From: Diaporthe sp. PMI_573
Lineage: Eukaryota; Ascomycota; Sordariomycetes; Diaporthales; Diaporthaceae
Assembly: GCA_021399435.1 (NCBI GenBank)
Contig: JAJTUP010000030.1
Coordinates: 62,001 to 126,000, forward strand
Direction of reading: 5' to 3'
DNA: 64,000 nt
Positions 20,938-33,640 of this stretch are shown here, one piece after another (position 1 is the stretch's first letter; the number at the start of each line of letters is the position of its first letter). A program made the translations under genes and the position numbers. The notes beneath the pieces are model-generated. The model was not told the DNA's origin. It saw only the letters and a program-made list of their open reading frames with translations, and made no database searches.

Positions 20938-23058
20938 ATGTCTCTACATTATTCAATTTTCTCCTTGATGGCAGTCTTCTTCGGAAGCACGAATGCCGCG
21001 AATAACTCAACTGCACCAACGCTCTCGGCGAGCGACTTGGTTGCGCAAAGTATCGAAGCTTTGGGTGGTTCCGAGAATCTGTCCCAGGTGTCGTCTGTGT
21101 CTTATGTCGGTGGGGAGTAAGTTAAATCCTTGACGTTCCCATCACTACGCCCATAAACTCACTGTGCATAGCATCTATCGAACCAAAGGGTTGATGCAAA
21201 CATACTCCAAATTAGGCATGGACGTTGTGGTTGCTGCTACCGGTAGCCAGAATGTGACCTTCTCCTATGACGACTACGGATTCAAGCAAAGGATTGACGT
21301 CCACTCTAAATTGGGTTGTACGTACACAGAGACATTGCTGCCACTCGGCTTCGCTAATTATCTCACTAGCAACTTGGACTTTCGCCAGGCCGCTCCTCGA
21401 AGACTTGGCCTACTCGTTGGTAGTAAATGCAGGGGAGGATGATTCCGCTGCAGTCGTTGAAGGAAGCTACACCATCTGGGCTGCCGACGCGCCGCCTCAA
21501 GGATACGTCGACGGTGACTATCGCACGCAATCGGATTTAATATATCTGCGAATCTAACAATGAATGTAGGAATGCTGGCTGCTTTTCTTATCAATGAGGG
21601 ATACAAAATGTCTCCCCTTCTGCTGTCCACGGTATGCATAACGAATTCTCTACAACATCTACAAGCATTGCTAATCGGCTGTGGTGACTAGGTTCTGGCG
21701 AATGACAACTTCACTGCACGGGAAGAGACGGTGTTGAACGGACAAGTTCTTCCTGCTGGTATGTCACGAAATTTATTTGTAATGTGAATATCACCTGACA
21801 TTTGATTAGTCTACGATGCATCCTTGAATATATCCATTGTCATGGATCCCGAAACCAGCCTGCCTTACATCATTCGCTCAACTGAAGACCACGTCATATT
21901 CGGATCATCTACCTATGACATCCTGCTGACTGAATATAAGTCAGTGAATGGTGTGCAGTTTCCGACACGTTTCAAGTCTATCTTGAACCAACGTCGTCTC
22001 CTTGGGGACTACCGAGCCGACCAAGTCATTGTCAATCCTTCAATAAACTCAGATGTATTCACGATACCGGGTCAACGCCTAGAGACAAATGCACCCAGAC
22101 GCAACACTGAATACGGGTTTGCCGAAATCGCTGAGTGGTCTGCGGGACACATGTGGTATGGTGAGTGGACGAGGACAGAAGGAAATTACACCATCTCCAA
22201 GCCGTTCGCCGATCTCCCAGGACTATGGCACATGGATCCCGGCAACACACCACCAGCGTACAAGCAAGTTATTCTAGAGTTCGAAGACGAGGTTGCGGTT
22301 CTTGACGCACCACCTCATCAGAGCCATATTGTCATTCAGTGGATCAAGGACAACATTGGCAAGCCGATCACATATGTTTGGGTAGGTCACCTTCTGGGTT
22401 TCAAGTTGGATAACGCTAACAGCATCAGCCCTCCCACCATCACCATGACCACTCGACCGGGCTGAAGGACTACGTCAATGTTGGCGCCAAGATCATCGTT
22501 CTTGATGAGGCAAAGGACTATTATACAGGCATCCCGGGTGTGCAGTTCGTCACATTTCAGTGAGTTTCAACATCCACTGGAACCCCCTACTTGTCACTAG
22601 AATGCTAATGCTGCTACAGATCTGATGAGCCATTCACCATAAAGGGTGATAATATGCACGCGACCTTTATCCACATGGACGGTTCATTCCACGCTTTCGA
22701 CCACAGCTACGTCACCATCACGCCGTCTTGCCTTACGAATGACAGCACCATGGCTATATTCGACGCCGACCACGTAACCCCGACGATATTTGACGAAATC
22801 GAACAGGCCGCGCCGATGGAACTTCTGGAGAGGGCCGCTCACGACCGTGTGGCCGACGACGCGATGTGAGTAGATTGAGTTTCCTCGATCCATTAATGCT
22901 TTCCTCCAATCATGCTAGTCTGACAACGTGTGACAACGTACAGAGTCATTTCGGCACACGAGGCGATCATGCCACTTCAAGCGATTGTCAATGCCACGGG
23001 ATACAAGCAAAATGGGTTTCTCAAGACAGACTTTCGATACGGGTCGTCCATTTGTTAA
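20938..23058 (+). CDS. Secreted metallo-beta-lactamase-fold hydrolase
   Basis: Predicted secreted hydrolase of the metallo-beta-lactamase superfamily; substrate unknown. Nine exons: 20938-21116, 21172-21317, 21370-21513, 21570-21631, 21692-21758, 21810-22381, 22429-22559, 22620-22865, 22944-23058 (553 residues). The first 20 residues are a signal peptide (M-S-L-H-Y-S-I-F then S-T-N-A), followed by N-glycosylation-type sites. The metal-binding motif HxHxDH appears as S-H-H-H-H-D-H-S-T right at the start of exon 7, so it is easily missed if that intron is miscalled. Further conserved-looking stretches are A-I-W-A-A-D-like (exon 3) and T-F-I-H-M-D-G-S. All junctions have GT-AG sites and consistent phases. 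It lies between the RiPP-like cluster and the HET genes; membership in the cluster is possible but unproven. Confidence 0.85.
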
Positions 23059-23961
23059 TTAATTCACTCGGCAACCAGAAGTGGCTTTTAAGATGTACGT
23101 ATATGGATTGGATCAAACTCAATATGATAAGGCTTTCAAATCTGGACGGCCCGACTGGCTCTGTGAGTGAACTGAGCCAAGCTCAGTATCAATGGATGTT
23201 CGTTCTCCGTCTGCTTGCGCAAAGTCTTGAGTCCACGCCGCAGCTTCTAATATCCTGGTACTGTCTTCGCTCGGCGAGGCTCCCCCGATCGTCGTTTCGG
23301 CTCATGCAACTTCAGCATGGCTCCCGTTCATCCAAAACAAGGTCAGCTGTGATAGTTCATGCGTGGGTCATGAGCTTGAATTTGTTTTAAGCGAACCGAT
23401 CTAGAAACTAGAGGTAGCAAATAAATACCTCGCTTTGAACATGTAAGACAAGCAACCCACCCTGTCCATCACCTCCTCCAAACCCCCCGCCCCTGTAGGG
23501 GGCCCCTCGTAAGAACACCTAATAGATATTAGTCCAACTCAATATTGAACTACTCAAGGAAAGGTTACCCGAAGAAACACTCCTATTTTGAATTAATGCT
23601 GTCATGAGGTTTGCGATGTTCGATCTCTAGTGTTAAGGATGACATGGATAATTTTACCTATGGTGGGAATAGGCCCATTCACCGGGGACGTAGATACGTA
23701 GTAACCACCGTAAATAGCTGTGTATGTTGTAGCCATTCGACAACCAACAACGAACCCACTACTCAGCCAACAGTCTATGTCTATGTATGTATTAGATCTG
23801 CCCCTCCTCAGTGCCCACTTATCCAAGCCAATTAGCGTTCAGGGCCACTTGGGGACTGGAATCCTTTCGACCTTTGAGCTGAGTGCATGTGCGCTGGTTC
23901 ACGTATCAGTCACCCGTCACCAAACAGGCTACTCCGGGGTATACCGAGCGAAACTTCGGCT
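23059..23961. other. Intergenic region before the ankyrin-HET gene
   Basis: About 0.9 kb. Open frames here lack domains. I see nothing beyond a likely 3' UTR on the left and a promoter on the right. Confidence 0.4.
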
Positions 23962-26900
23962 ATGGCTAATGACATCTCATCAGCGAGCTACGAGAGCGGG
24001 CGCAGAGCGCTGCAACTCGCCGTCGATGGCGACAGCAGCAGCATCCAGGAAATTGCCTCGCTGCTAGTGCAGGAAGCCGAAGACCATAAGAACTCATCCC
24101 TCGAATGTACTCACGAGCGGGGGGTCATCAGATGTGACCACCACACAGCCTTCGAGGCTGCGGCCTCTGCGGGCGATATGGATGCCGTGGAGCGGCTGCT
24201 GGCGGCTGGGGCGGACCCCAATGCTCCGATACACGAGAAGGGAATCTCGGCGCTCGAGGCTGCTGCAGCACATGGCCGACTTATCGTGGTTAAGAAGCTC
24301 CTCGAAACAGGTGCTCATCCTGATCACCGTGGAGAATGCTCGGAGACTACTCCTTTGATAGCCGCAGCCATGGCCGGTCACATACAAATATGCGAGGCTC
24401 TCCTGCAAAGCGGCGCAGACGTCGGCAGCTTAGAACTGAAGGAGATGGGCGATTCGTTTTCAGCCATTGAGGCCGCAGGAGAAACTTTGAATGTCACTCT
24501 GTTGGAGCTATTCCTGGGAGTAGTGGAGGACGCGGCCAAAGAATTCGATCCGGACGAACTCGAGGTTGCCATAGCTGAAGGCCGACAGAAAGACTCACGA
24601 CGGCTGCTTAGGACTAAGGGATTCCTCGATCGTGCTCGAGCAAGCATAAACCATGCTCTAGTGGAAGTGGCGTCGACTGGCAGTATGATTATCATACAGA
24701 GACTCCTGGACGCAGGCGCCGACATCACTGGGCCAGGATCCTATAGGCCAGGAGGTTGTAACCCCAACGCCATCGCGGCTGCAGCCTCAGGCGGCCAACT
24801 GGAAGCAATGAATAAGCTGCTCCAGGCCGCTGCTGATCGGAACGTCCTCACCGTTCACTGCGTCACAAATGCGCTGCAGTCGGCGGTCAACGCGGGAAGC
24901 ACAGCCTTGATCGGGCCTCTCCTACAGGTCGGTGCGGATCCCACAAGGATCGACATCCGCAGAGCAGCAGCCAAGGGCCATATTGATGTCCTGGCATCCA
25001 TCTTGCAGTCTGGAGCTCTTATTGAAACGACCCAATACAACAGTGATGTCGATATTGAGTGGCGACTCGCAGGTTTCACTGCGCTGCAGCTAGCAGCGGA
25101 CCACGGTCACCTGGCCGTCGTGGACTTGTTGCTTGCCAAGGGGGCCGATGCGAATAACTGGGGAACCACTGAAAACGTCATTGTGGATGGGGAAAGGGGG
25201 GGCACGGCGCTCCAATTAGCTGTTGCCCGTGGGCATTCGGCGGTGACGAAACGACTCATAGATGGCGGCGCCGACGTGAATATGACCTGCCAGAACTCCT
25301 CCGATACTGCTCTTCAGGCCGCCATTCGAACGGGCAACACGGCCGTGCTAGAGCTACTCTTGGCAGCTGGCGCCGACGTGGATGCCGTTGTGGACGGCGA
25401 CGAGTGGTTTGGTCGAGGCCGGAAGAAGACCGCTCTGTCAGTTGCGGCCGGGGTGGGCAACGTCGATCTCGTGGCTCGGCTGCTTTCAATCATGTCTCCT
25501 GAATGTGCTCGCAAGGCCGTACCTTGGGCGCTACAGGAGGCGGCAGAGAACGGCCATGTCGATATTGTGCGGGAGTTGTTACAGGTACACCCCGACATCA
25601 ATATGAGGCTAGATGAGAAGAGGCAAGCCGGGAAGGAAGAGCTCACTTTTCTGCAGACGGCCGCGGCAAATGGCAATTTGGAAGTATTAGAAATTCTGCT
25701 CTCAGAGGGCGCCGACGTGAACCTCAACCCCAGCGGAGGCTGGCAGCCAACCGCTCTGCAGTCTGCATCGGAACGAGGCGACCTGGCTGCCGTGGAGCTA
25801 CTCTTGGCCGCCGGTGCCGAGGTCAACGTGACGGGGTCAACGGCGCCTCCGCTCCTGCTGGCCATCCAAGGTGATCATGTCCAGGCCTTTGAGTATCTCC
25901 TGGCTGCGGGCGCGGACATCCATGCGACGGCCTACAGAGGACAGACCATGCTAGAGGCAGCCGACGATAGTGGAGGTGCTGATATACTGGACCGGGTGCG
26001 AGCTGCCCTCCACTCTCGGCCGCCGCCGCCAGTCGACCAGCCGCTCGACCGGGGCACAGGACCGCTCTGTGAGACGTGCCGGCTGACGCCGCTCGATAAG
26101 CTGTTCCGGAGCGATGAGGGTAATCAATCAGAATTTGTTTTGCATCCGTCCCTGACAGCGCTCAGGGCCTCGGCCGCAGCAGGGTGCCCGTTCTGCTGCT
26201 TCCTCTGGAAGAGACTGGGGATCACGACCATCTCCATACCTCAGCCGTCGCCCGTGATTGTTTCTCTTCGACGGCAGAACGGCGTGTGTTGTCATGTTAG
26301 GGAGCCGTTCCCGCGGCACGACACAGCGGCCGAACATCTCAGCGCAGAGTTCCCGATTTTCCTTCCAAGCAATGGTGAGATCTCTTTGGGGGCGGTGTCC
26401 CCCTTGCTCAAGCAGTGAATACACAATGAGGTCTGGATGCTGACGTTATAATAGCTTTCAATTGCAATACCAGAGTTCCTATTACGGAAGATACGTCGTC
26501 GCCCGAAACCTTCAAACAGATTCATACCTGGTTAGATACTTGCAAAAATGATCATCCAAGATGCCGGGCGCCGTTAGAGTTACCATCCCTTCCCACCAGA
26601 CTCATCTATCTAGATGCTTCGAGAGATTCGTACTTGAGCATTCCGGTTGAAAGGAGTCTACAGCCGAGACTCGTGGTTACCAATGGTATGAAGCGTTCGG
26701 AATGCAGATATATCGCCTTGAGTTATCGCTGGCCAGAAAACTTCCCTGTCGAAGCCAAGTCGAATCGGGATAATGTGAGCGAACAGATGCGCGGGCTCAA
26801 CACCTCCAAATTGCCTCAGATTTTCAACGACGTTTTCCAAGTTGCGGTCGGAATGGGCATCAGTTACGTTTGGATCGACTCTCTCTGTATTGTGCAAGAC

Positions 26901-28058
26901 GACCTGGAGGATTGGAACCGCGAGGCAGCTCTGATGGTACAGGTTTACCAGTGCGCCGAAATCACTGTGGCCGTTGCCGTCCCACCGACAAAGCCCGACC
27001 TAGGCTTGTTCAGGCATGGTGACCCTTCTGATATCCCATCCGTGACACTTTCTGGGGTACGGGGCCCTGAGGAGGATGGGACGGGTCAAGATGTTGTGCT
27101 TATGAAGCCTCAGAAGGAAACATGGGAGGCGTACGGAGAAAGCCCCCTTCGGCTCCGTGGTTGGTGCTTCCAGGAACGAGAGATTTCTCGGCGCGTCATT
27201 CACTACACAGAGACCCAGGTACTCTGGGAATGCCGTACCATTCAAGCTTCTGAGGGTCTCCCCTACGGGAATCGCGGATTGTGGACTGAACGGGTGTTGG
27301 ATGATGAGCTCAATGATGAGCTAGTCCTAACGACCTGGCATGGAGTCGTGCGGGATTATTCGGACAGAGATCTTACCGAATTCACCGACAAATTCCCGGC
27401 ATTGTCTGGCCTGGCTGCAGTGATACGCGAGTACAAACCTGCCAACTGCAGATACTTGGCCGGCTTGTGGGAAGACAATTTTCTGTCGGACCTGGGATGG
27501 GTTTCGTGGAGTCGTGATGGAGTGTCCATCACGAATACACGCTATCCGGAGTACGTTGCTCCGACATGGTCGTGGGCTTCGGTGGCAGGTCCCGTCTTGT
27601 ACAGCTCTAAGCCCTATCCACCCCACTCCACCAAAAATTACGCGAATGATCCCAAGCATATGCTGAAGGTCTTAGATATCTGGGTCCAAACATCTACCAA
27701 TGATCCTTTTGGGGCCGTCGAGCACGCCGTTCTCACTTGTACTGCGGGGCTGGTGCCTGTTTTGATAGGGGGAAAAAATGGGCATGATCCCGACTATCAT
27801 TTGGAAACCCTTCACGGAGTGCGAATGGGGAGTATTTTCTTTGATGTCGATCCGCAGAGATACGACGGAGCAGAGTTCGACATCGTTTTTTGCATCCACT
27901 TGGGCGGCCCACGCTTGCGCGATTCACAGGGCCGAGGCTTGGCCGTCCTACCTACTGGTAACAAGGAAAACGAGTACAGAAGGGTGGGAATTATACCAGA
28001 CCTGAGAAGGTGTACTGAATTCTCTGATTCTGAAGTCAAGGAGATCACAATCATTTAA
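23962..28058 (+). CDS. Large ankyrin-repeat protein with C-terminal HET domain
   Basis: Two exons, 23962-26374 and 26455-28058, join in frame through a GT-AG intron and give 1338 residues. Residues from about 40 to 700 are ankyrin repeats, many with the L-L-x-x-G-A-D-x-N signature. Next comes a Cys-rich bridge with C-E-T-C-R-L and G-C-P-F-C-C-F-L-W, the segment that often precedes HET domains. The HET domain follows from about residue 880: Y-I-A-L-S-Y-R-W-P-E, then Y-V-W-I-D-S-L-C-I-V-Q-D-D, R-G-W-C-F-Q-E-R-E and P-T-W-S-W-A-S-V. HET proteins trigger incompatibility-type cell death or defence. The usual order is effector domain first and repeats last; here it is reversed and no NACHT or NB-ARC is visible. 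The start at 23962 is chosen as the first ATG followed by family-like sequence; 23887 is the alternative. The intron hides the fusion, so callers may split it into two genes. Confidence 0.88.
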
Positions 28059-28951
28059 ATAACCGGAGTCACTGATTCTACGCCTTGGGGCATAAGGCTG
28101 AATGAAGTTACAAAATATCGAGAGCCTTGCGGACCTGGCCGCTCTCGAAGCGGACCCCCCTCCCCCCCCGAAACCAGAGGCCATAAGATGGACGCTACAT
28201 GGGTAGTGTGCCCCGGCCGTTGCTGGATCGGCAGAGCTTCGCAGTTGTTAGGTGGACAGCGAGAGGACGCGGGGATCGAGTGAGATGCATGGAAGTCATG
28301 CTAATACACAGGTTCCCGAAATCTCAGACAGACGGGATTTTACGCATCTATGCGCACCTCAAATGTGTAGGTATTTTTGGAGAAATGGGGGATAAGCCGT
28401 TTCCATGTTTCTGGTAATTGTTTTCGGCTCTTCCTGGTGGAAGCTCGGTAATTTAGATAGAAGGTTGGAAGATGTTTTAAGAAAGGGATGCCCGGGAACG
28501 ATAAAATCATTGACATCCTTTCAAAGTCGGCGTAAGAATGTGTTGGGTGGGGACTTTGTCGATGGGAAGGAGATCCGTGAGGATGAAGAGGCACGGTTCA
28601 TGTCGGGTGGAGTCAAGGGCGGCCGCAGCAGGAGGTGTTGGTGAAAAGAATTGTGGCTTAGTGGCGTTCATGCCACGTTTATATACACCTGGAATGCCCT
28701 CAGAGCAAATCTCTTTTTTATTCTCCTGTATTTCGAATCATTCCAAAAACACCCTATTCTTGTTCCACACAAGCATTTACTTTGATAGCGGTCCTCGGTG
28801 ACCCCACAAACCAAGCACGACTCACCTGTTCTTTGAAAACGCCGCGGGATCTCAACCTCTTCATAGCGCCGTTCCCGTCCTTGCATTCAATTTTGCAAAT
28901 AAGCGTCGACTCAAATCAGCCAGTAAGCAATCAAAGTGCTAGCGGCAGAAA
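28059..28951. other. Intergenic region
   Basis: About 0.9 kb with only chance open frames. A run of C within 28146-28169 is the only notable local feature. Confidence 0.4.
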
Positions 28952-29371
28952 ATGAGTTTCGAAGAGCTCATGAGAGAGGCAATGGCGAGGCCCGTGAGTG
29001 CCAAGTACAAAGGTGAGCGATTTTCAGCCTACGGCCAGCCCGAGCGCATTTTTGCGGTCAATGTGTCCTACAGCTAACACGCCTGCTCGGGGGCAGAAAT
29101 GTTCCCAAAGTCTGAAGGCGTCGGCGCTGACGTTGCCTGGCGCGCAATTCACGAGGCCGAGGCGCCCTGCTGGGAGGAAGATGAATCTGAGAACGAAGCC
29201 AGCCCCTCTACTCAACCGCCCAAGCTGCAGTCGGACAAGGCTTCTGATGTCATCCTCCCAAATGACGTTCAAGCCCTTGCTGCCACACAAGCAACCGAAA
29301 CTCCTACTCCCGGTGCCGCAAAGGAGGCTAAAGCCCCCAGGAAGACTGATGAGATGGACGAGAAGAAGTAG
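28952..29371 (+). CDS. Small hydrophilic protein of unknown function
   Basis: Two exons, 28952-29012 and 29097-29371, joined by an 84-bp GT-AG intron, encode 111 residues. The N-terminal half has a plausible conserved core (F-E-E-L-M-R-E-A-M, M-F-P-K-S-E-G, then V-A-W-R-A-I-H-E-A-E-A-P-C-W-E-E). The C-terminal half is low-complexity, rich in A, P, T, K and E, ending in M-D-E-K-K. No signal peptide or membrane helix. I do not recognise the family. The splice site restoring one frame and the biased composition support a real gene. Confidence 0.6.
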
Positions 29372-30090
29372 TCAGAGGCATGGGGTGGGTGTTACCAGAA
29401 TATAGAGTGCATTGGACAGACTCGCAGCGCATCAACTGCAATAGTGTACATACTGAAGTTTCCGTGCCATCTAGTGGGTGTTCTGACATTTTCTTCGATA
29501 TTCCTTGAAATGTTAACACATAAAGAGTATAATAACAGAATAGTGTGAATAGGCGGCGAGACCTTGCTACGATCTACCATTCATAACCTGGTACACCGGC
29601 CGCGATTGTGGTTGGTAGACTCCCATGACTGCTAAAGCCTTGAGTAGTCTGTTCGTCGGACCTGGGCCAGTAGAAACTCTGTTGGTGAAGTGGGCGGAGG
29701 CTGGAGCAGCGGCCAGTTCGTGGAACCTGGGCTGGTAGGGTAGGCGTTAAAGGGCAATAACCAGGCGCCTTTGATGCAACCTGCAATCCCTTGGTTCCTC
29801 CCCCTTGGCCAAGAAGTGCGCCGCATACGGCAAGGCTTAAACAATGAGACCTTCGAATGCTACCTTGGAAATCAAGGCGAATCCCTCAGATTAATCTCAA
29901 ATCTACCTCAGTGGGAAAGGAGCGCAGAAACCTGTTGGTCCGGTCCGGTCTCATTTCTCCAGCATTGCAAAATGTAAAAATGCCAACTCGGCGTGCCGTC
30001 CTTTGGTGCCCATCCGGCTCACCTCCCAGCCATTCAACCAACAGGGCCGAGGCCTCTGCGCCGTCAAAGCGCAGAAGTACTAAACTGCAT
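29372..30090. other. Convergent intergenic region
   Basis: About 0.7 kb between two genes that end towards each other; no gene or repeat of note seen. Confidence 0.4.
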
Positions 30091-32416
30091 CTAATTATGT
30101 GATTCAATGGCCTCGCACAGTCTCTCGTCAGGTATCTCGGTTAAGCAGCCCGGTTGAGAGTCGTGAACGTGGCGCGCCCCGCCACTTTCTTCATCACTCT
30201 GTTGGTAAGTGGAGGCGACGTCGAGATATACGCATACACCCATACTTCCATAACCAAGATCGCTGTAAGCGTCGCCATAGACTAGCTGATCGTCGTAGTC
30301 CAGTTCCTCCGAGGTGAACCGCGAATTGAAAATGCGGGATTTGAAACATAAGGCTGTTTGGTTCCCCGTAACCCGATCAAGCGGCGTCAGGTTCCGGCAT
30401 GCCTTTGCAAATTCAGCAAATGCATATAGCTGCTTGTTGCCATTGAGATCAGACTCAACGTGCATACCGTGCGCATGGTAAGTAGCCTTGGTCAGGATTT
30501 GCTCGAACTGCTGATACTCGTCTTCGCAGAGCCGAGTCACAGCCCACACCCTCACATTGGCCCAACTCCAGGTGGGAAATCCAAGGCTGGGAGCCACGCC
30601 GCCGGCTGTCGACCGCCACGCAAGTCCGCGCAAGAAACTAATTTCGACCAAGCTGTCTTCGGCCTTGACCCGATCCGGCACAACGAAAGGAATACCGTTG
30701 ATACTATAGACTGGAGGGTCGAAATGTTGCAGTGCATTGGCCGCGCCACGAAAAGCGTTGAGTGCGTCGCTGTCGTATGACAAATTTCTCGCGGTGTACT
30801 GGGTCACCAGCCTGATGTAGGTAAGGAAGGACTCCAAAGGGCCCTTGAGGCTCACTGGCTCGAAGCCGTTGAACTCGACGTCAAGGTTAACTGGGCTCGA
30901 CAGTGTATTCGAACCGACAACAGACTGAACACTGACAACGCCGGCTATAGCACGGCTGTGTGGTGACTCTGGGTCTTCGGAATGTGCGCACTCAACACCT
31001 CCGTACAGTTCACTCTGCCATGCTCCGTCGGTGTAGCCCCCGCACTCGTAATACGTGGCAGTATCCGAGAAGACCAGCAGCCTTCTTGAAAGGAGAGCCT
31101 CTTGGAAAGTCCACCCGCGGGTATGCCAGCTCCCCTTCCTCCAATATTGACGGTCCTCCCGAGGGTGAATCCCAAAGGTAAAATCATCATCGACCACAAA
31201 GGGGTCCAGAACATCCCGGCGGCAGGTTGAGACCCCCGGAAGGCCATAGTTACGACCATCTCCAGCGGCAGCGATAATGGTCAGATCGGCACATTTGTAA
31301 ATAAGATCCATTTGTTGGATCTGCCTTTGCTTTCCCTTTTCGTCTCCCTGATCGATACAGTATTGATCTACCCAGAGATACTGGAAACCGATAGCCTTGG
31401 TGACGGTAATGGCATCTTCGACAGTCAGATGTAAATCCATTGGAAGATCGTCTGTTAGGGTCCGAGGCTGCTCGTTCGCGCCAGCCCCCCAGGTATAGCT
31501 GAGCGCAACAAAGCTAGGTCTCGGATCATGATCAGAGCCCGTTGAGACAAGTCTTCGGGTGATGCAGTCGATCAACCTTGTCTTCGGTATCTGTATATTA
31601 TCCTCCACGCCACATACTGTATGTTTGCGTTTGCACGTGTCAAACCATGACTGGGCCAGTGAACCATCGAAAACTGGTGAGACGATCTGTGGAGTACCCG
31701 CCTTTCTAACGGGTCTGTTCCTATGGCAGATAATGGTGTTCGAGGCTGACCGCATTTTTTCAAAGCCGTATTCGCCTGGGGAATGCCCGAAGGTTGACTG
31801 AAACTGGTTTGTTCCCCCTATAAGATACCAATGGGCGTCCCGCAAGCTGCAAGGAAGAACTTCGATCAAGACCTCGTCATGATTAAATTTAACTTCGTTG
31901 TGGAATATAATGGTGTATTCTCCCTTTTTTGGACTCGCGTGCACTGCATTTGCCAAGTACCGACAAAATTGACAATTTGAGTTGACGGGCCAATCGATGC
32001 CCCTTGAATTTCTCTCAGTCTGGTTAAACGATCGAGTGTCCTGCTCGTGAATATGTATCCACCGTTGACCTATCGTGCGAAAAGCCCTAGGTGCAGTGAA
32101 AGCTACTTTGAAGTCGATAGCGCGGCACGGTGTGCAGAGGTCCGAACGTCCCAAGGCGAAGTTTTGGCGGCCACCACTCCAGCCCTGGTGGTTTCTCCGT
32201 CGGATTCTGCCGCAAGTAATCGCGGATTGTGTCCCTTTCGAAACGTACGTTGTTTGCTGCAGCCTGTGCTTCGTGGATGAAGGAAGCTTGTATGTTCAAC
32301 CTTCTTTGATTTTGCTTCTCCAACACGGCCAGCCGCTCTCGAAAATCATCCATGGCAGAGATGTCCCAAAGAGGATACGGACAGCGGCACAATGGATGAG
32401 ATTGGATATTTTCCAC
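30091..32416 (-). CDS. HET-domain protein (heterokaryon-incompatibility type)
   Basis: The long reverse frame has no ATG of its own near its start. A 64-bp intron (32185-32248, donor GTACGT, acceptor CCAG) joins it to an upstream exon 32249-32416, giving exons 32249-32416 and 30091-32184 and about 753 residues. Before the HET domain lies a Cys-rich head with L-C-T-P-C-R and C-Q-F-C-R-Y-L. The HET domain has F-V-A-L-S-Y-T-W-G, Y-L-W-V-D-Q-Y-C-I-D-Q, L-T-I-I-A-A-A-G, R-G-W-T-F-Q-E-A-L-L-S-R-R and P-T-W-S-W-A-N-V. All classic blocks are present, so it is likely functional. The start could also be the ATG at 32353. It is expected to act in the cytosol in cell-death or non-self responses; no partner domain is visible. 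Confidence 0.88.
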
Positions 32417-33414
32417 TTATGAGAAAGTGTGTTTAATGGTTGCCCCAATATGTGAAAAGAACATAGAAGGCACGTCGGCAAGCACGCGGGGAGTTTGGCC
32501 TCGGGAGAAAATGTTGCTAAGCAACATAAGCTCGCTTTCCCAAAGGAACGAGAGAACTTCAACAATTCTGCTCAAATTGTTGGGAACCCTCTGTGGACCT
32601 TCGACGCTGCGTGTGGCTGGTTAGTCCAGGCTGCAGTGACGTGGTTATACATTATCTGGATACCCCAGGCGTGCAGCCCAAGTGTAGTGCACGCTGCAGC
32701 AGTCCGCTTTACTACACTGGCTTGCGTGTACACTCGTTTGCATTCCACAACTACCAACGTTTGGAAGGTTGCCACCGACGAGAAAGGCATCGACGAGATA
32801 GAAATTCATCTCGTTTGCGCAATTATCGCATCACCAACACGCATTCTTCGTCCTCGGTCCTGATTTCGGAGGCAACCTATTCTTGAGGCCCAGCCAGCCC
32901 GAACCCCACTGAAGCAAGGCAGCAGTTCTGCTGAAGGGTGCTTGCATTTGAATCTGGGCGTGGCAACCAGGCTCGGGATGGGGAGGCAAGCCCCCGTTTG
33001 TTGTTCCTTGTCTGTGGATTGTTTGTCGTGATTCACGCCGGCGTGGTCGTCATGGTCGCCGTCACCGCCGTCATTATCATCGCCACCCTTGCTGTATCTG
33101 TCAATTCTGTTTGTCGCCCTAAATTGTCCTGACCATTTCCTGCAGAGCTCTGAACTGAGCGCAGCCGTGTTTACCTGGGAGGGGTGTCCGCCCATAGGTG
33201 AAGATACTGGCGGCAAACTCAATGGCGAAGATGGCACAGCTGACTTGGTCCTGCTGCTGTGGGCAGTCTTGCCTCGGGCGGGCAGCTGAGCAAGATCAAA
33301 AGAGCATCATGATCTGCCGGGGCGATGGACGAAGGGGGGGGGAGAGCCCTTGCCCTCTTTTACCCTCCTACCGCATTACTTTCTTGGCCTTTCTCCTGAT
33401 TGTAATTGGCTATC

Positions 33415-33444
33415 ATGATGATGATGATGATGATGATGATGATG
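33415..33444. repeat. (ATG)10 microsatellite
   Basis: Ten uninterrupted ATG units. Confidence 0.95.
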
Positions 33445-33604
33445 GCATGTACTCTTTCTTACCTTGCACCTCCACAAAGACCAGTAGGCAGCCATTCGGG
33501 CCGGGATGCTTGACGATGAGGGCGTTTTCACGCATCCACGTGGACATACCCGATCTGACCAGTTCTATGATCCCTTTGCCGCCTCCTCCCTGATCCCCCA
33601 CGGC

Positions 33605-33640
33605 TCCTCCTCCTCCTCCTCCTCCTCCTCCTCCTCCTCC
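33605..33640. repeat. (TCC)12 microsatellite
   Basis: Twelve uninterrupted TCC units; read on the reverse strand they would code a glutamate or glycine run, depending on frame. Confidence 0.95.
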
